DNA from: Alphaproteobacteria bacterium
Lineage (GTDB): Bacteria; Pseudomonadota; Alphaproteobacteria; Paracaedibacterales; CAIULA01
Direction: 5' to 3'
Length of the DNA stretch: 64,000 nucleotides
Assembly: GCA_947475175.1 (NCBI GenBank)
Contig: CANJLN010000002.1
Coordinates: 32,769 to 96,768 of the forward strand
Part shown: positions 52,131 to 61,249 of the stretch, piece by piece
Position numbering within the stretch: position 1 is the first letter of the stretch
Layout of the letters: each line of letters begins with the position of its first letter
Program-made: the position numbers and the translations under genes
The notes under the pieces: generated by a model
The model's database searches: none
The model's input: the letters and a program-made list of their open reading frames with translations, nothing else
Told to the model about the DNA's origin: nothing

Positions 52131-52203
52131 ATCGTTTGATCACTTCTCATGGTTGATGTATCGTACTTTTATCACAGCCCTCTTTTAAGGCAATAGGAAA
52201 TAT

Positions 52204-53400
52204 ATGAAATTTTTAACCTTGGATGATATTGAGTTTGCTCACAAAACGGCTTTGGTCCGGGTTGATTTAAATGTTCCCGTCAAAGATAGAAAGGTCAGCG
52301 ATGATTCTCGCATACAGTCCTTACTTCCAACAATTAGTCATCTTTTAAGCAAAAAAACAAAGATTGTTTTGATATCTCATTTCGGACGCCCATCAGGCCC
52401 AGATGCATCTTTATCCCTGAAATTTCTGGTCCCTGACCTTGAAAAAGCTTTTGATTTTAAAGTTGATTTTATAGCTGAGTGCATTGGAGATGCTGTCAAA
52501 AAATCTCTAAAAGAAGCGCCCTACCCCAGTATTACCTTGCTTGAGAATCTAAGATTTTATGAGGGTGAAGAAAAAAATGACCCTCTGTTTTCAAAAGATC
52601 TTGCGGATCTTGCTGATATTTACGTCAATGATGCTTTTTCATGTTCACACAGAGCCCATGCTTCCGTGGTTGGCATTACCAAATACTTACCCTCTGTAGC
52701 AGGTCGCTCTCTTCAAAGTGAGTTGGTTCATCTTGAACAATGTTTAGCGACTCCAAAACACCCCCTTGTTGCCATTGTGGCTGGGTCAAAGATTTCGACA
52801 AAATTAGAGTTACTAGAAAATCTATGCCAAAAGGTTGACACCTTAATTATTGGTGGCGCCATGGCCAATACAATGTTAGCCGCCAAAGGACTTGATGTTG
52901 GACAATCTTTGTATGAGCCAAACTTACTCGATATAGCACGGAAAATTTTAAAGAACACTACGGCAACTATTATTTTGCCTGAAGATGTTGTTATTTCTGA
53001 TGAACTCAGTGAAACAGCTTCAACGCAGATTGTGAACGTGCACGATATTCCAAAGGATAAAAAAGCATTTGATATTGGGCCAAAGACAGTTAAGAAAATC
53101 AAAGATACTCTCAAAAATGCAAAAACAGTTGTTTGGAATGGTCCGGTTGGTGCTTTTGAATTTGCTCCCTTTGCTGAGGCATCAATTTCTATTGCCAAAA
53201 CCTTAGCTGACCTTACTCAACAAAACCAATGTATGAGTGTTGCTGGCGGAGGAGACACCCTTGCTGTATTAGCATTAGCAGGCGTTAAAGATAAACTGTC
53301 TTACGTCTCAACGGCAGGCGGCGCTTTCCTTGAATGGCTAGAAGGAAAAACACTGCCAGGTGTGGAGGCTTTGGAGCAAAACGGATTACCTTTGCTCTGA
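52204..53400 (+). CDS. pgk: Phosphoglycerate kinase
   Basis: A 398-residue two-domain kinase. VRVDLNVPVKDRKVSDDSRIQ at 18-38 and LISHFGRPSGP bind 3-phosphoglycerate, and the nucleotide site appears as GGAMANTM and the late SVAGGGDTLAV (usually GGGDTAA). It makes ATP from 1,3-bisphosphoglycerate. With pgi it shows at least partial glycolysis or gluconeogenesis. Its end overlaps the convergent zincin gene by 15 bp. Confidence 0.96.
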   Translation: MKFLTLDDIEFAHKTALVRVDLNVPVKDRKVSDDSRIQSLLPTISHLLSKKTKIVLISHFGRPSGPDASLSLKFLVPDLEKAFDFKVDFIAECIGDAVKKSLKEAPYPSITLLENLRFYEGEEKNDPLFSKDLADLADIYVNDAFSCSHRAHASVVGITKYLPSVAGRSLQSELVHLEQCLATPKHPLVAIVAGSKISTKLELLENLCQKVDTLIIGGAMANTMLAAKGLDVGQSLYEPNLLDIARKILKNTTATIILPEDVVISDELSETASTQIVNVHDIPKDKKAFDIGPKTVKKIKDTLKNAKTVVWNGPVGAFEFAPFAEASISIAKTLADLTQQNQCMSVAGGGDTLAVLALAGVKDKLSYVSTAGGAFLEWLEGKTLPGVEALEQNGLPLL

Positions 53401-53811
53401 CCAACTTAAATCATAGTCAGTAAACCCAAAATGATGACCGATCTCATGAATCATCACATGATGAACAATACTTTCAAGTGCCTCTCTATTTTCCAAGGAA
53501 TAGCGAATCAGAGGACACCTATAAAGATAAATAACATCAGGCACTAAAAAGGCTGCTTTTGTCATTTTAGTTGGCACAGGAATACCACGATACAAGCCTA
53601 AAAGATCATATTTATCATTTAACTTGAGACTTAAAAGCGTTTCATAATCTGCGTAATTTTCGACTCTGACAATTAAGGATTTTGTGGTTTCTTTAAATTT
53701 TTCCGGTAGACTCTCGAGTGTTTTCTGTGCGAAAACATAAAAGTCCGTTATATCGGGCAAATCAATTGCCGCTGAATTTGTGGTTGTTGAGACGACGGAA
53801 AATGATTTCAT
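53386..53811 (-). CDS. Small zincin-like metallopeptidase (Zincin_1/DUF1025)
   Basis: A 141-residue protein ending in the zinc motif HEIGHHFGFTD (HExxHxxGxxD, about 121-131). ETTK-SLIVRVENYADYETL and LLGLYRGIPVP are typical of the alphaproteobacterial metallopeptidase family proteins. The substrate is unknown. It is predicted cytosolic. It overlaps pgk by 15 bp and is divergent from phhB. Confidence 0.88.
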   Translation of the reverse strand: MKSFSVVSTTTNSAAIDLPDITDFYVFAQKTLESLPEKFKETTKSLIVRVENYADYETLLSLKLNDKYDLLGLYRGIPVPTKMTKAAFLVPDVIYLYRCPLIRYSLENREALESIVHHVMIHEIGHHFGFTDYDLSWSEQR

Positions 53812-53930
53812 TTTTCTTTTTTCCTTTGATTGAGTCTTTGTTTCTCTTGCAATAAGTTCACAAAAACTGCAATTTTATAGAATGGGTTGATTCTCTCTTA
53901 CTTAATAATGTAGACAAAAAAGGTTAACAA

Positions 53931-54215
53931 ATGGTCGAAAGGCTAAAAGAAAATGAAGTTTTTTCTTCAATTTCTCGTCTTGATGGGTGGAAACTTGAAG
54001 AAGACCACAGCGGAATCAAGAAAGAGTGGGTGTTTAAAGACTTTTCAGAGGCTTTTGCTTTCATGATGCGCGTCGCTTTGTTGGCTGAAAAAATGGATCA
54101 TCACCCTGAGTGGTTCAACGTTTACAACCGTTTAAATATGCGCCTGACAACACACGAGTGTCAGGGATTAAGTCAGCGAGATATAGATTTTGCTACAAAA
54201 ATTGATAATTTTTAA
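53931..54215 (+). CDS. phhB: Pterin-4a-carbinolamine dehydratase
   Basis: A 94-residue protein. The catalytic block is MDHHPEWFNVYNRLNMRLTTHECQGLS near 60-86 with the HHP-E-W motif, and RLDGWKLEEDHSGIKKEWVFKDFSEA forms the start. The family recycles tetrahydrobiopterin for aromatic hydroxylases, or suppresses pterin damage. No phenylalanine hydroxylase is near. It precedes a lipoprotein gene by 14 bp. Confidence 0.93.
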   Translation: MVERLKENEVFSSISRLDGWKLEEDHSGIKKEWVFKDFSEAFAFMMRVALLAEKMDHHPEWFNVYNRLNMRLTTHECQGLSQRDIDFATKIDNF

Positions 54216-54229
54216 TTAAGGACGCGTTA

Positions 54230-54724
54230 ATGGCTGGTAAAAAGATATTTTGGATTTTAGCTCTTTGTTCGATTGTGCTGGTTGGATGTGGTGCGGACGC
54301 TGTCACATCTGCCATAAAATCTGCAATTAGTATGCAACCGGCAAAGGTTTGGCTTGAAAAAGTTCACTTTAAAGCAACCGATGATGTTAATGATACATCA
54401 CCCGTAACCGTTCACATCGTAGTCTGCTATAAGCCTGATTTGTTGGCGGATTTGGTCAAGATGGATGCAGATACCTATTTCCAAAAGGCAGATCAGATTA
54501 AAACAGATAACGCTGGTCAAATAGATGTCTTTAGTTGGGATGTCATTCGTGGCCAGAGATTAAACGATCAACCTATCACCCTTTCCAAGGTAAGCGGAGA
54601 AGGTGTGCTTGTATTTGCGCGTTACAGCATTCCTGGACCACACAGAATAGCCGTTGCTGATGATAAAGAGATTATTATCCAACTTGAAAAGCTTGATTTC
54701 AAAGTTATACCAGTAAAGCAATAA
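54230..54724 (+). CDS. Hypothetical lipoprotein, weakly TssJ-like
   Basis: A 164-residue protein with signal peptide and lipobox VGC (MAGKKIFWILALCSIVLVGCG). The mature part (about 40-164) is beta-rich. It has a VWLEKVHFKATDDVNDTSPVTV-like start, FQKADQIKTDN and a closing GPHRIAVADDKE; this layout recalls T6SS TssJ lipoproteins (transthyretin-like), but similarity is weak and no T6SS genes are nearby. Function should be taken as unknown. It lies 41 bp before dnaA. Confidence 0.6.
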   Translation: MAGKKIFWILALCSIVLVGCGADAVTSAIKSAISMQPAKVWLEKVHFKATDDVNDTSPVTVHIVVCYKPDLLADLVKMDADTYFQKADQIKTDNAGQIDVFSWDVIRGQRLNDQPITLSKVSGEGVLVFARYSIPGPHRIAVADDKEIIIQLEKLDFKVIPVKQ

Positions 54725-54765
54725 AAAAAAGGAAGTGTTTTGTTGACAGAGAGCTTTGATAAACG

Positions 54766-56148
54766 ATGACGCATTCCCAACCTTTGCATCCTCTTTTGAC
54801 GGAACAGTGGCAGCAGATATGTATGAAACTGACTCAAGACTTTGGAGAGGCAGCCTTTAAAAGTTGGATCAGCCCTCTCGAGTTGGTTTCGGTTGAGAAT
54901 GGTTGTGTCCATTTCAATGCACCAAGCCGCTTTATGAAGGATTGGATTCTAGCCCATTACAGCGAACGCTTATGTTTTCATTGGGTCTCGGTAATGCCAA
55001 GTCTTACACGTATTGAAATTGGGATTAAGATTTCCTCAAAGCCAGCCATAAAGTTGACAGACAATCAACCCGTTTCTTCTGATCTTATTATTAATAATGA
55101 AGAGTCCGATGAAGACAGAGAAGGGATGAGCGCTGCTTTAGACAGCCGGTTTACGTTTGAAAACTTTGTCGTTGGAAAACCAAACGAGCTTGCTTATGCC
55201 GCGGCTTTAAGGGTTGCCGAATCTGAAACACCTTTATTTAATCCTCTGTTTCTTTATGGCGGCGTTGGGCTTGGTAAAACACACTTAATGCATGCTATCG
55301 CTTGGCATATTAAAAAGATTCACCCCAATCGAAAAGTTATTTATCTATCCGCCGAAAAGTTTATGTATCAATTTATTCGGGCACTGCGTTACAAGGATAC
55401 GGTGGCTTTTAAAGAGCAGTTTCGCAACGTCGATGTCTTAATGATTGATGATGTGCAATTCATCAGTGGAAAAGACACAACCCAAGAAGAGTTTTTCCAC
55501 ACATTTAATGCTCTTGTAGATAACAATCGTCAAGTTATTATTTCTGCCGATAAATCGCCAGCAGACTTGGAAAAAATGGAAGAACGCTTAAAATCCAGAT
55601 TGGGTTGGGGGCTTGTGGCTGACATTCACCCAACGACTTATGAATTAAGGTTGGGAATTCTTCAAGCAAAAGCTGATGGAATGGAGGTTAAGATTCCTAA
55701 AGACGTTATGGAATTCTTGGCTTTTAAAATTACTTCCAATATCCGCGAGCTAGAAGGAGCATTGAATCGAATCGTTGCTCACGCTACGCTCGTTGGGCGC
55801 AATATTACTTTGGATACAACACAAGAAGTCCTCAGAGACCTTTTGAGATCAAATGACCGTCGTATAACCATTGAAGACATTCAAAAAAGAGTTTGTGAAT
55901 TCTACAATGTCAAAATTTCCGATCTTTTGTCAGGCCGACGCTTACAAAATATAGCCAGACCAAGACAGGTGGCTATTTATTTGTCAAAAATAATGACTTC
56001 CAAATCTTTACCGGAAATAGGCAGAAAATTTGGCGGACGGGATCATACAACGGTTTTACACTCGGTTAGAAAAGTTCAAGAAACGTGCGAAAAAGATAGA
56101 GAATTCTCAAACGACATTGATATCTTGCGTCGCTCTCTGGAAGCATGA
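54766..56148 (+). CDS. dnaA: Chromosomal replication initiator DnaA
   Basis: A 460-residue initiator with domain I (QQICMKLTQDFGEAAFKSWISPLEL), linker, AAA+ domain with Walker A GGVGLGKT (165-172) and Walker B LMIDDVQF, and a DNA-binding domain with GGRDHTTVLHSVRKV near 425-439. Shortly before the start TTGACA appears with no clear -10 partner. I saw no TTATNCACA box cluster in the flanks, so an adjacent origin is not shown. The MFS transporter gene follows. Confidence 0.97.
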   Translation: MTHSQPLHPLLTEQWQQICMKLTQDFGEAAFKSWISPLELVSVENGCVHFNAPSRFMKDWILAHYSERLCFHWVSVMPSLTRIEIGIKISSKPAIKLTDNQPVSSDLIINNEESDEDREGMSAALDSRFTFENFVVGKPNELAYAAALRVAESETPLFNPLFLYGGVGLGKTHLMHAIAWHIKKIHPNRKVIYLSAEKFMYQFIRALRYKDTVAFKEQFRNVDVLMIDDVQFISGKDTTQEEFFHTFNALVDNNRQVIISADKSPADLEKMEERLKSRLGWGLVADIHPTTYELRLGILQAKADGMEVKIPKDVMEFLAFKITSNIRELEGALNRIVAHATLVGRNITLDTTQEVLRDLLRSNDRRITIEDIQKRVCEFYNVKISDLLSGRRLQNIARPRQVAIYLSKIMTSKSLPEIGRKFGGRDHTTVLHSVRKVQETCEKDREFSNDIDILRRSLEA

Positions 56149-56226
56149 TTGCAAAATTAAAGAGTGCAATTAAGGCTTGAATTATATACACTGTTATCTT
56201 ACAGGCTTAGTGTTAAGAATAGTTGG

Positions 56227-57573
56227 ATGGTAACAGATACACTTTCAATAGACGGCCGTGTGGCCTCAGATGCTCCACAAGACAACTCCCGTGTTTATCG
56301 TTATTGGCGAATTAGAATGATGTATTCGATGATGATCGGGTATGCAGGTTTTTATCTTGTTCGTCAGAACTTCACAATGGCCATTCCTTCTATGCAATCT
56401 GAGTTGGGCTACAGCAAAACACAGATCGGCGTCATTATTAGCATTGCGGCCATTGTGTATGGCCTTGGAAAAGCGCTGAGCGGTTTATTAGGCGATCGCT
56501 CTAATGCGCGATATTTAATGACCTTTGGGCTCTTTATGTCTGCGGTTATGAACTTGTTTGTCGGGATGAGTTCAAGTTTAACATTCTTGATGATCTTTTG
56601 GACGCTCAATTCTTGTTTTCAATCTATGGGATGGCCTCCCTGTGCCAGATTGCTAACTCATTGGTTTAGCCCAAGAGAGCTGGCCACAAAATGGGCCCTT
56701 TGGAATACATCCCAACAAATCGGTGGAGCGATTATTCTGGTGCTAGCCGGATTTTTAATTGAGCATTTTGGTTGGCGTTATGCTTTTTACGTGCCAGGCA
56801 TCATCTGTTTATTCTTAGCCCTTTTACTGTTTAATCGTCTCCGTGACACGCCTGAATCACTCGGCCTCCCCCCAATTGAAGAACATCATGGCCTTGTAAA
56901 GCCAAATTCCGGCAATGCTGAAGAAGAAGAAAATCTTTCTACGAAAGAAATCTTATTTGACAGAGTGATGAAGAACAAGCTTGTTTGGTATGTTTGCTTT
57001 GCTAATTTCTTTTTATATATTGTTCGCATGGCCGTCTTTAATTGGGCACCAACATTTTTGCGTGAATTTAAAGGTAGTTCTCTATACCTAGCTGGTTGGC
57101 AAGCTGCAGCTTTCGACGTTGCAGGCATGTTTGGCGGTGTGGTCGCTGGATATCTTTCTGATAAAATGTTCAAAGGACATCGCGGTCAAGTAGGTGCTTT
57201 GTTTATGATGGCCTTGACGGTCTGTGTCATTTTCCTTTGGAAAGCACCTGCAGGGTATGTGTCGTTACACTTTATAGGAATGGTTGGAATTGGGTTCTTG
57301 GTTTCAGGACCACAAATTTTAGTTGGCGTAGCAGCAACTGACTTTGCCTCTAAAAAAGCAGCAGGAGCAGCATCAGGGTTAACCGGAACCTTTGGCTATT
57401 TAGGAACAGCTGTCACTGGTGTTGGTATCGGCGCAATCGTTGACTATTCCGGGTGGGACTATGCCTTTTTATTGGTCGCCGTATCTGGAGTCTTGAGCGC
57501 ATTTTTCTTCTGTTTGACCTGGAATCATCGATCCAAAGTACTCGATGATTTGGATGCGGCAACGGCTGATTAA
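56227..57573 (+). CDS. OPA-family MFS transporter (GlpT/UhpT-like organophosphate antiporter)
   Basis: A 448-residue, 12-helix carrier. RIRMMYSMMIGYAGFYLVRQNFTMAIPSM, followed by the GLGKALSGLLGDRSNARYLM motif near 90, matches GlpT, UhpT and UhpC-like proteins, which exchange sugar or glycerol phosphates for phosphate. WNTSQQIGGAI and a GWRYAFYVPG turn follow. In an ATP-importing bacterium it could bring in host phosphorylated metabolites; the substrate is inference. I chose ATG 56227 over an upstream GTG at 56164, whose 21 added residues look non-conserved. Confidence 0.88.
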   Translation: MVTDTLSIDGRVASDAPQDNSRVYRYWRIRMMYSMMIGYAGFYLVRQNFTMAIPSMQSELGYSKTQIGVIISIAAIVYGLGKALSGLLGDRSNARYLMTFGLFMSAVMNLFVGMSSSLTFLMIFWTLNSCFQSMGWPPCARLLTHWFSPRELATKWALWNTSQQIGGAIILVLAGFLIEHFGWRYAFYVPGIICLFLALLLFNRLRDTPESLGLPPIEEHHGLVKPNSGNAEEEENLSTKEILFDRVMKNKLVWYVCFANFFLYIVRMAVFNWAPTFLREFKGSSLYLAGWQAAAFDVAGMFGGVVAGYLSDKMFKGHRGQVGALFMMALTVCVIFLWKAPAGYVSLHFIGMVGIGFLVSGPQILVGVAATDFASKKAAGAASGLTGTFGYLGTAVTGVGIGAIVDYSGWDYAFLLVAVSGVLSAFFFCLTWNHRSKVLDDLDAATAD

Positions 57574-57603
57574 CAGATTTAACCAAAATGAGAATCACTT
57601 AAG

Positions 57604-58551
57604 ATGACCAATCAAAACAAAGAACAACATACTAAAGTCCTTATCATTGGTGGTGGACCAGCTGGCTATACCGCCGCCATCTATGCAGCCCGTGCTAATC
57701 TTAAACCCATCCAATTATTGGGATTGCAACCAGGGGGGCAGCTCACGATCACAACAGACGTTGAAAACTACCCAGGGTTCAAAGATACCATCCAAGGGCC
57801 TTGGCTCATGGAAGAAATGCGCGCTCAAGCTGGCCATGTGGGCACAGAAATGATTGAAGACTTGATCACAAAAGTTGATTTCAGCCAAAGACCATTTAAA
57901 TGTTGGTCAGACAGCGGCACTCTTTATACAGCCGATACGGTTATTATTGCAACAGGCGCTCAAGCCAAATGGCTCGGTATTGAAAGCGAAGAAAAATTCC
58001 GTGGCTATGGCGTTTCGGCTTGCGCTACTTGCGATGGTTTTTTCTTTAGAGGAAAAAACGTGGCCATCATTGGTGGTGGTAACACAGCCGTTGAAGAAGC
58101 AATTTTCTTAACCAATTTTGCCGATCATGTAACCTTAATCCACAGACGCGATCATTTGCGTGCTGAAAAAATTGCCCAAGATCGTCTGTTTAAAAACCCC
58201 AAAATATCGGTGATTTGGGATACGGCCGTTGATGAAATTTTGGGCACTGAAAATCCAAAAAGTGTTACAGGATTATCTCTTTTGAATCAGAAAACAGGCG
58301 CAAAAACGGAACTTGATGTTGATGGTTTGTTTGTAGCCATTGGACATACACCGATGAGTGAGGTTTTTAAGGGCCAAATTGATATGGATCACGAAGGATA
58401 TATTTTGGCAAAACCTGGCAGTACCGCCACCAATGTACCTGGCGTGTTTGCTGCTGGTGACGTTCAAGATAAAATCTTCCGCCAAGCGGTCACTGCAGCC
58501 GGGCAAGGATGTATGGCAGCGTTAGAGGCTGAAAAGTTATTGCATTTGTAG
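57604..58551 (+). CDS. trxB: Thioredoxin reductase
   Basis: A 315-residue flavoprotein. It has the FAD fingerprint LIIGGGPAGYTAAIYAARA at 13-31, the redox CATC (Cys140, Cys143), the NADPH site VAIIGGGNTAVEEA near 153-166, and the late VFAAGDVQD FAD block. It reduces thioredoxin with NADPH in the cytosol. It follows the MFS gene by 30 bp and precedes a GNAT gene. Confidence 0.97.
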   Translation: MTNQNKEQHTKVLIIGGGPAGYTAAIYAARANLKPIQLLGLQPGGQLTITTDVENYPGFKDTIQGPWLMEEMRAQAGHVGTEMIEDLITKVDFSQRPFKCWSDSGTLYTADTVIIATGAQAKWLGIESEEKFRGYGVSACATCDGFFFRGKNVAIIGGGNTAVEEAIFLTNFADHVTLIHRRDHLRAEKIAQDRLFKNPKISVIWDTAVDEILGTENPKSVTGLSLLNQKTGAKTELDVDGLFVAIGHTPMSEVFKGQIDMDHEGYILAKPGSTATNVPGVFAAGDVQDKIFRQAVTAAGQGCMAALEAEKLLHL

Positions 58552-58560
58552 GTTTGGTTT

Positions 58561-58992
58561 ATGATGTTGGAACCCAGTTTTGAAATCACCCCTGCTACCC
58601 CAGAAGAAGTCACATTTGTTGATGACAAGCTCGGGGAATTTAACAGAAGCCAAGTACCCGCCACCCATGAACCATCACTGGTCTTAAAAAATTACACCAT
58701 CAAAGATCAGGGGACAATTATTGCCGGCATTAACGCCTGTGTTTATCATTGGGGCATTTTGTATGTCGAGATTTTGTTTGTGGATGCGCAATATCGAGGA
58801 CAAGGTCTAGGCAGTACTCTGTTGCAAAAAGTTGAGCATGAAGCAAAAGAAATAGGGGCGACACTCGTCCATTTAGATACGTTTGATTTCCAAGCAAAAG
58901 ATTTTTACCTTAAATATGGTTATGAGATTTTTGGTGTTTTGGAAAACTGCCCCCCGGGCCATAAGCGTTACTATTTGAAAAAAGATCTATGA
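58561..58992 (+). CDS. GNAT family N-acetyltransferase
   Basis: A 143-residue acetyltransferase. The acetyl-CoA loop appears as YRGQGLGSTLLQKVE near 80-94 (R/Q-x-x-G-x-G/A), preceded by VEILFVDAQ. The closing YLKYGYEIFGVLENCPPGHKRYYLKK is common in a small uncharacterised GNAT subgroup. The substrate is unknown. It overlaps tilS by 4 bp (ATGA). Confidence 0.88.
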   Translation: MMLEPSFEITPATPEEVTFVDDKLGEFNRSQVPATHEPSLVLKNYTIKDQGTIIAGINACVYHWGILYVEILFVDAQYRGQGLGSTLLQKVEHEAKEIGATLVHLDTFDFQAKDFYLKYGYEIFGVLENCPPGHKRYYLKKDL

Positions 58993-60026
58993 GTGGCATT
59001 TCACAATCAGAATTTGCAAAATTTCTTGATCCTTATTCTTTGAATGCTACTATCGCTATTGCTGTTTCCGGTGGAGCTGACAGCATGGCGTTGATACTTT
59101 TAATGCATGAATGGGCTCAGGCACATAATATCAAAGTCATTGGTCTGACTGTTGACCATCAACTACGCATCGAATCAACCGCTGAAGCGACTCAGGTTCA
59201 TAATTGGCTTCAGCAAAGAGACATCGAACATCATACTTTAGTTTGGCATCATACAACAGTTACCTCGGCCTTACAAAAAAAAGCCCGCGAAGCCCGTTAT
59301 CAGTTGTTAAAAGATTGGTGCCGAACACATCAAGTCAACACACTGATGACAGCTCACCATCTAGAAGATCAATGGGAAACCTTTATGATGCGGCTAAGCA
59401 AAGGATCTGGTTTAAAAGGATTGCGTTGTATTCAGTCGTGTATCAGGGAAGATGATTTAGAAATCATTCGTCCATTATTGTCAATTAACCGTGACTGTTT
59501 AAAAAAGTCTTTAGAAAGATTTTCTGGGGACTTTGTCCAAGATCCAAGCAATCTGAATACTCAGTTCGAGCGCATCCGGTGGCGACAGCTTTTACCAACG
59601 TTGGCCGAACAAGGGTTAACACCAGAAAATATTGGGTTAACTATTGAGCGTTTTCAGACGACTGATGATTACATTCAACAGCAAGTCCAACTGGCTTGGG
59701 AGAGTTGTGTTGATCTTTCTTTGTCATCCTCGGACTCCACACTGTCATCCTCGGACTTGTTCCGAGGATCTGCAAAAATCAACCTCAAACCCTTCAAAGA
59801 ACTCCATCCCGAGATTGCTTATCGAATTTTAACAAAGCTTCTCCTCGAAATTGGGGGGCATCCTTATCCCCTTCCCTATCAAAGTTTAAAACGACTTTAT
59901 CATAAAATCATCACTCCTGATTTTATCGGCACTACTGGTGGAGGATGCTATTTGAAAAAGATTAAAGGAGGGTGGATTGAAATTCACTTAGAGCAAAGAG
60001 AGATGAAAACGAAACCTTTCATCTAA
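58989..60026 (+). CDS. tilS: tRNA(Ile)-lysidine synthase with an in-frame repeat insertion
   Basis: A 345-residue N-type ATP pyrophosphatase. The PP-loop is SGGADSMAL (27-35), followed by [21 protein letters not shown] near 117-137 and [11 protein letters not shown]. It modifies C34 of tRNA-Ile(CAU) to lysidine. Residues about 245-261 ([16 protein letters not shown]) come from the palindromic repeat at 59723-59771 and keep the frame open; the homologous C-terminal part resumes with [14 protein letters not shown]. The insertion is in the linker after the catalytic domain. The end overlaps hemA by 4 bp. Confidence 0.92.
   Translation: MSGISQSEFAKFLDPYSLNATIAIAVSGGADSMALILLMHEWAQAHNIKVIGLTVDHQLRIESTAEATQVHNWLQQRDIEHHTLVWHHTTVTSALQKKAREARYQLLKDWCRTHQVNTLMTAHHLEDQWETFMMRLSKGSGLKGLRCIQSCIREDDLEIIRPLLSINRDCLKKSLERFSGDFVQDPSNLNTQFERIRWRQLLPTLAEQGLTPENIGLTIERFQTTDDYIQQQVQLAWESCVDLSLSSSDSTLSSSDLFRGSAKINLKPFKELHPEIAYRILTKLLLEIGGHPYPLPYQSLKRLYHKIITPDFIGTTGGGCYLKKIKGGWIEIHLEQREMKTKPFI
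59723..59771. repeat. Palindromic repeat copy C, inside tilS
   Basis: A tandem form in the opposite orientation from copies A and B. A partial unit (TGTCATCCTCGGACTC, from 59723) is followed by a full core TGTC-ATCCTCGGA-cttgt-TCCGAGGAT (59744-59770). The core matches copy B perfectly as its reverse complement. It sits in the tilS coding sequence with no stop in the reading frame, adding about 16 codons. Confidence 0.85.
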
Positions 60027-61234
60027 GCCGCTTTTTGAACGCCCAATTGCTCCCAAACTTTCTCAAGAGCATCAACCAGCTCATGAATCATCTCAGACGT
60101 GTGCGCAGGAGTCACCGTCAAACGAAGACGTTCTTGACCTTTGGGAACGGTTGGATAGTTAATAGGCTGGGCATAGATCCCAAAACTCTCTAACAGCTCT
60201 TCCGAAAATTGTTTGCACAAAGCCGCATCTCCCACGATAATAGGCACGATGTGACTCGCAGAATCGTTAAAGTGAATAGCAGTTTTACGCAAAAGTGATT
60301 TGAGTAAAAAGACGTTCTGCCACAGTTTTTCTCTGTAGGATGAATCGTCTCTTAAAATTTCAATGGATCTTTTCGCAGCGACAGCAACAGCAGGCGGCAA
60401 GGATGTTGTAAAAATAAATCCAGAGGCATAGCTTCTAACATAATCGATAATTTCATTGGATCCTGCGATATAGCCACCAACTACGCCATAGGCTTTGGCA
60501 AAGTTGCCTTGAATAATGTCAATTTTATCAGATAGACCTAACTGGCCGGCGACCCCTTCCCCCCTTGAACCATAAATGCCCACAGCGTGGACTTCATCCA
60601 AATAGGTCATCGCATTATACTTTTCTGCTAGCGCAGATATTTTTTGAACAGGAGATATATCACCATCCATTGAATAAACAGAAACAAAGGCAATAATTTT
60701 TGGACGGCTGATGTCGAGAGATGCTAGTTTTTGTTCCAGATCATACAAATCATTATGACGGAAAACCAGTTTTTCTGCGTGACTATGACGGATTCCATTA
60801 ATCATCGAAGCATGATTTTTATCATCACTTAGAAAAATAACGTCGGGGATTCCTTCCCCCAAAGCACAAAGCGTTGCTTCGTTAGCGGCATAACCGGAGC
60901 TAAAAATAAGTCCTGATTCTTTACAGTGAAGATCAGCCACCGTTTCTTCTAATCTCACATGTTTATTATGGGTGCCAGAAATATTGCGCGTGCCACCGGA
61001 ACCAACCCCATATGCATGAGCTGCTTTACAAAACGCATCAACCACGTCAGGGTGATGGCTCATTCCCAAGTAATCATTGCTACACCAAACAACAACTTTT
61101 TGTTTTAACCCATTGTGATGCCACAAGGCATAAGGAGCCTCACCCACTAAACGCTCAAGATTGGTAAAAACGCGATACCGATTCTCTGCTTTAAGAGCCT
61201 GTAGTTTTTCTTTAAAGAAAGCATTATAGTTCAT
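60023..61234 (-). CDS. hemA: 5-aminolevulinate synthase
   Basis: A 403-residue fold-type I PLP enzyme of the C4 (glycine plus succinyl-CoA) haem route. It starts [23 protein letters not shown], as alphaproteobacterial ALAS do. [46 protein letters not shown] and the PLP lysine in [16 protein letters not shown] near 240 follow. The ATG at 61234 (or 61237) is chosen over the TTG at 61258, which would overlap the divergent xseA start. Confidence 0.95.
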   Translation of the reverse strand: MNYNAFFKEKLQALKAENRYRVFTNLERLVGEAPYALWHHNGLKQKVVVWCSNDYLGMSHHPDVVDAFCKAAHAYGVGSGGTRNISGTHNKHVRLEETVADLHCKESGLIFSSGYAANEATLCALGEGIPDVIFLSDDKNHASMINGIRHSHAEKLVFRHNDLYDLEQKLASLDISRPKIIAFVSVYSMDGDISPVQKISALAEKYNAMTYLDEVHAVGIYGSRGEGVAGQLGLSDKIDIIQGNFAKAYGVVGGYIAGSNEIIDYVRSYASGFIFTTSLPPAVAVAAKRSIEILRDDSSYREKLWQNVFLLKSLLRKTAIHFNDSASHIVPIIVGDAALCKQFSEELLESFGIYAQPINYPTVPKGQERLRLTVTPAHTSEMIHELVDALEKVWEQLGVQKAA

Positions 61235-61249
61235 CATAACATCTTCATA

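Noticed and set aside
52728..53198. 156-codon antisense frame within pgk
   Set aside because: No start context or recognisable domain; it is the shadow of the conserved pgk frame.
54230..54724. Type VI secretion locus
   Set aside because: Only one weakly TssJ-like lipoprotein is present. No TssB/C, Hcp, VgrG or TssM genes occur here.
54600..54765. Possible replication origin next to dnaA
   Set aside because: No cluster of TTATNCACA boxes and no AT-rich unwinding element stood out in the short gaps on either side. In alphaproteobacteria dnaA is often far from the origin.
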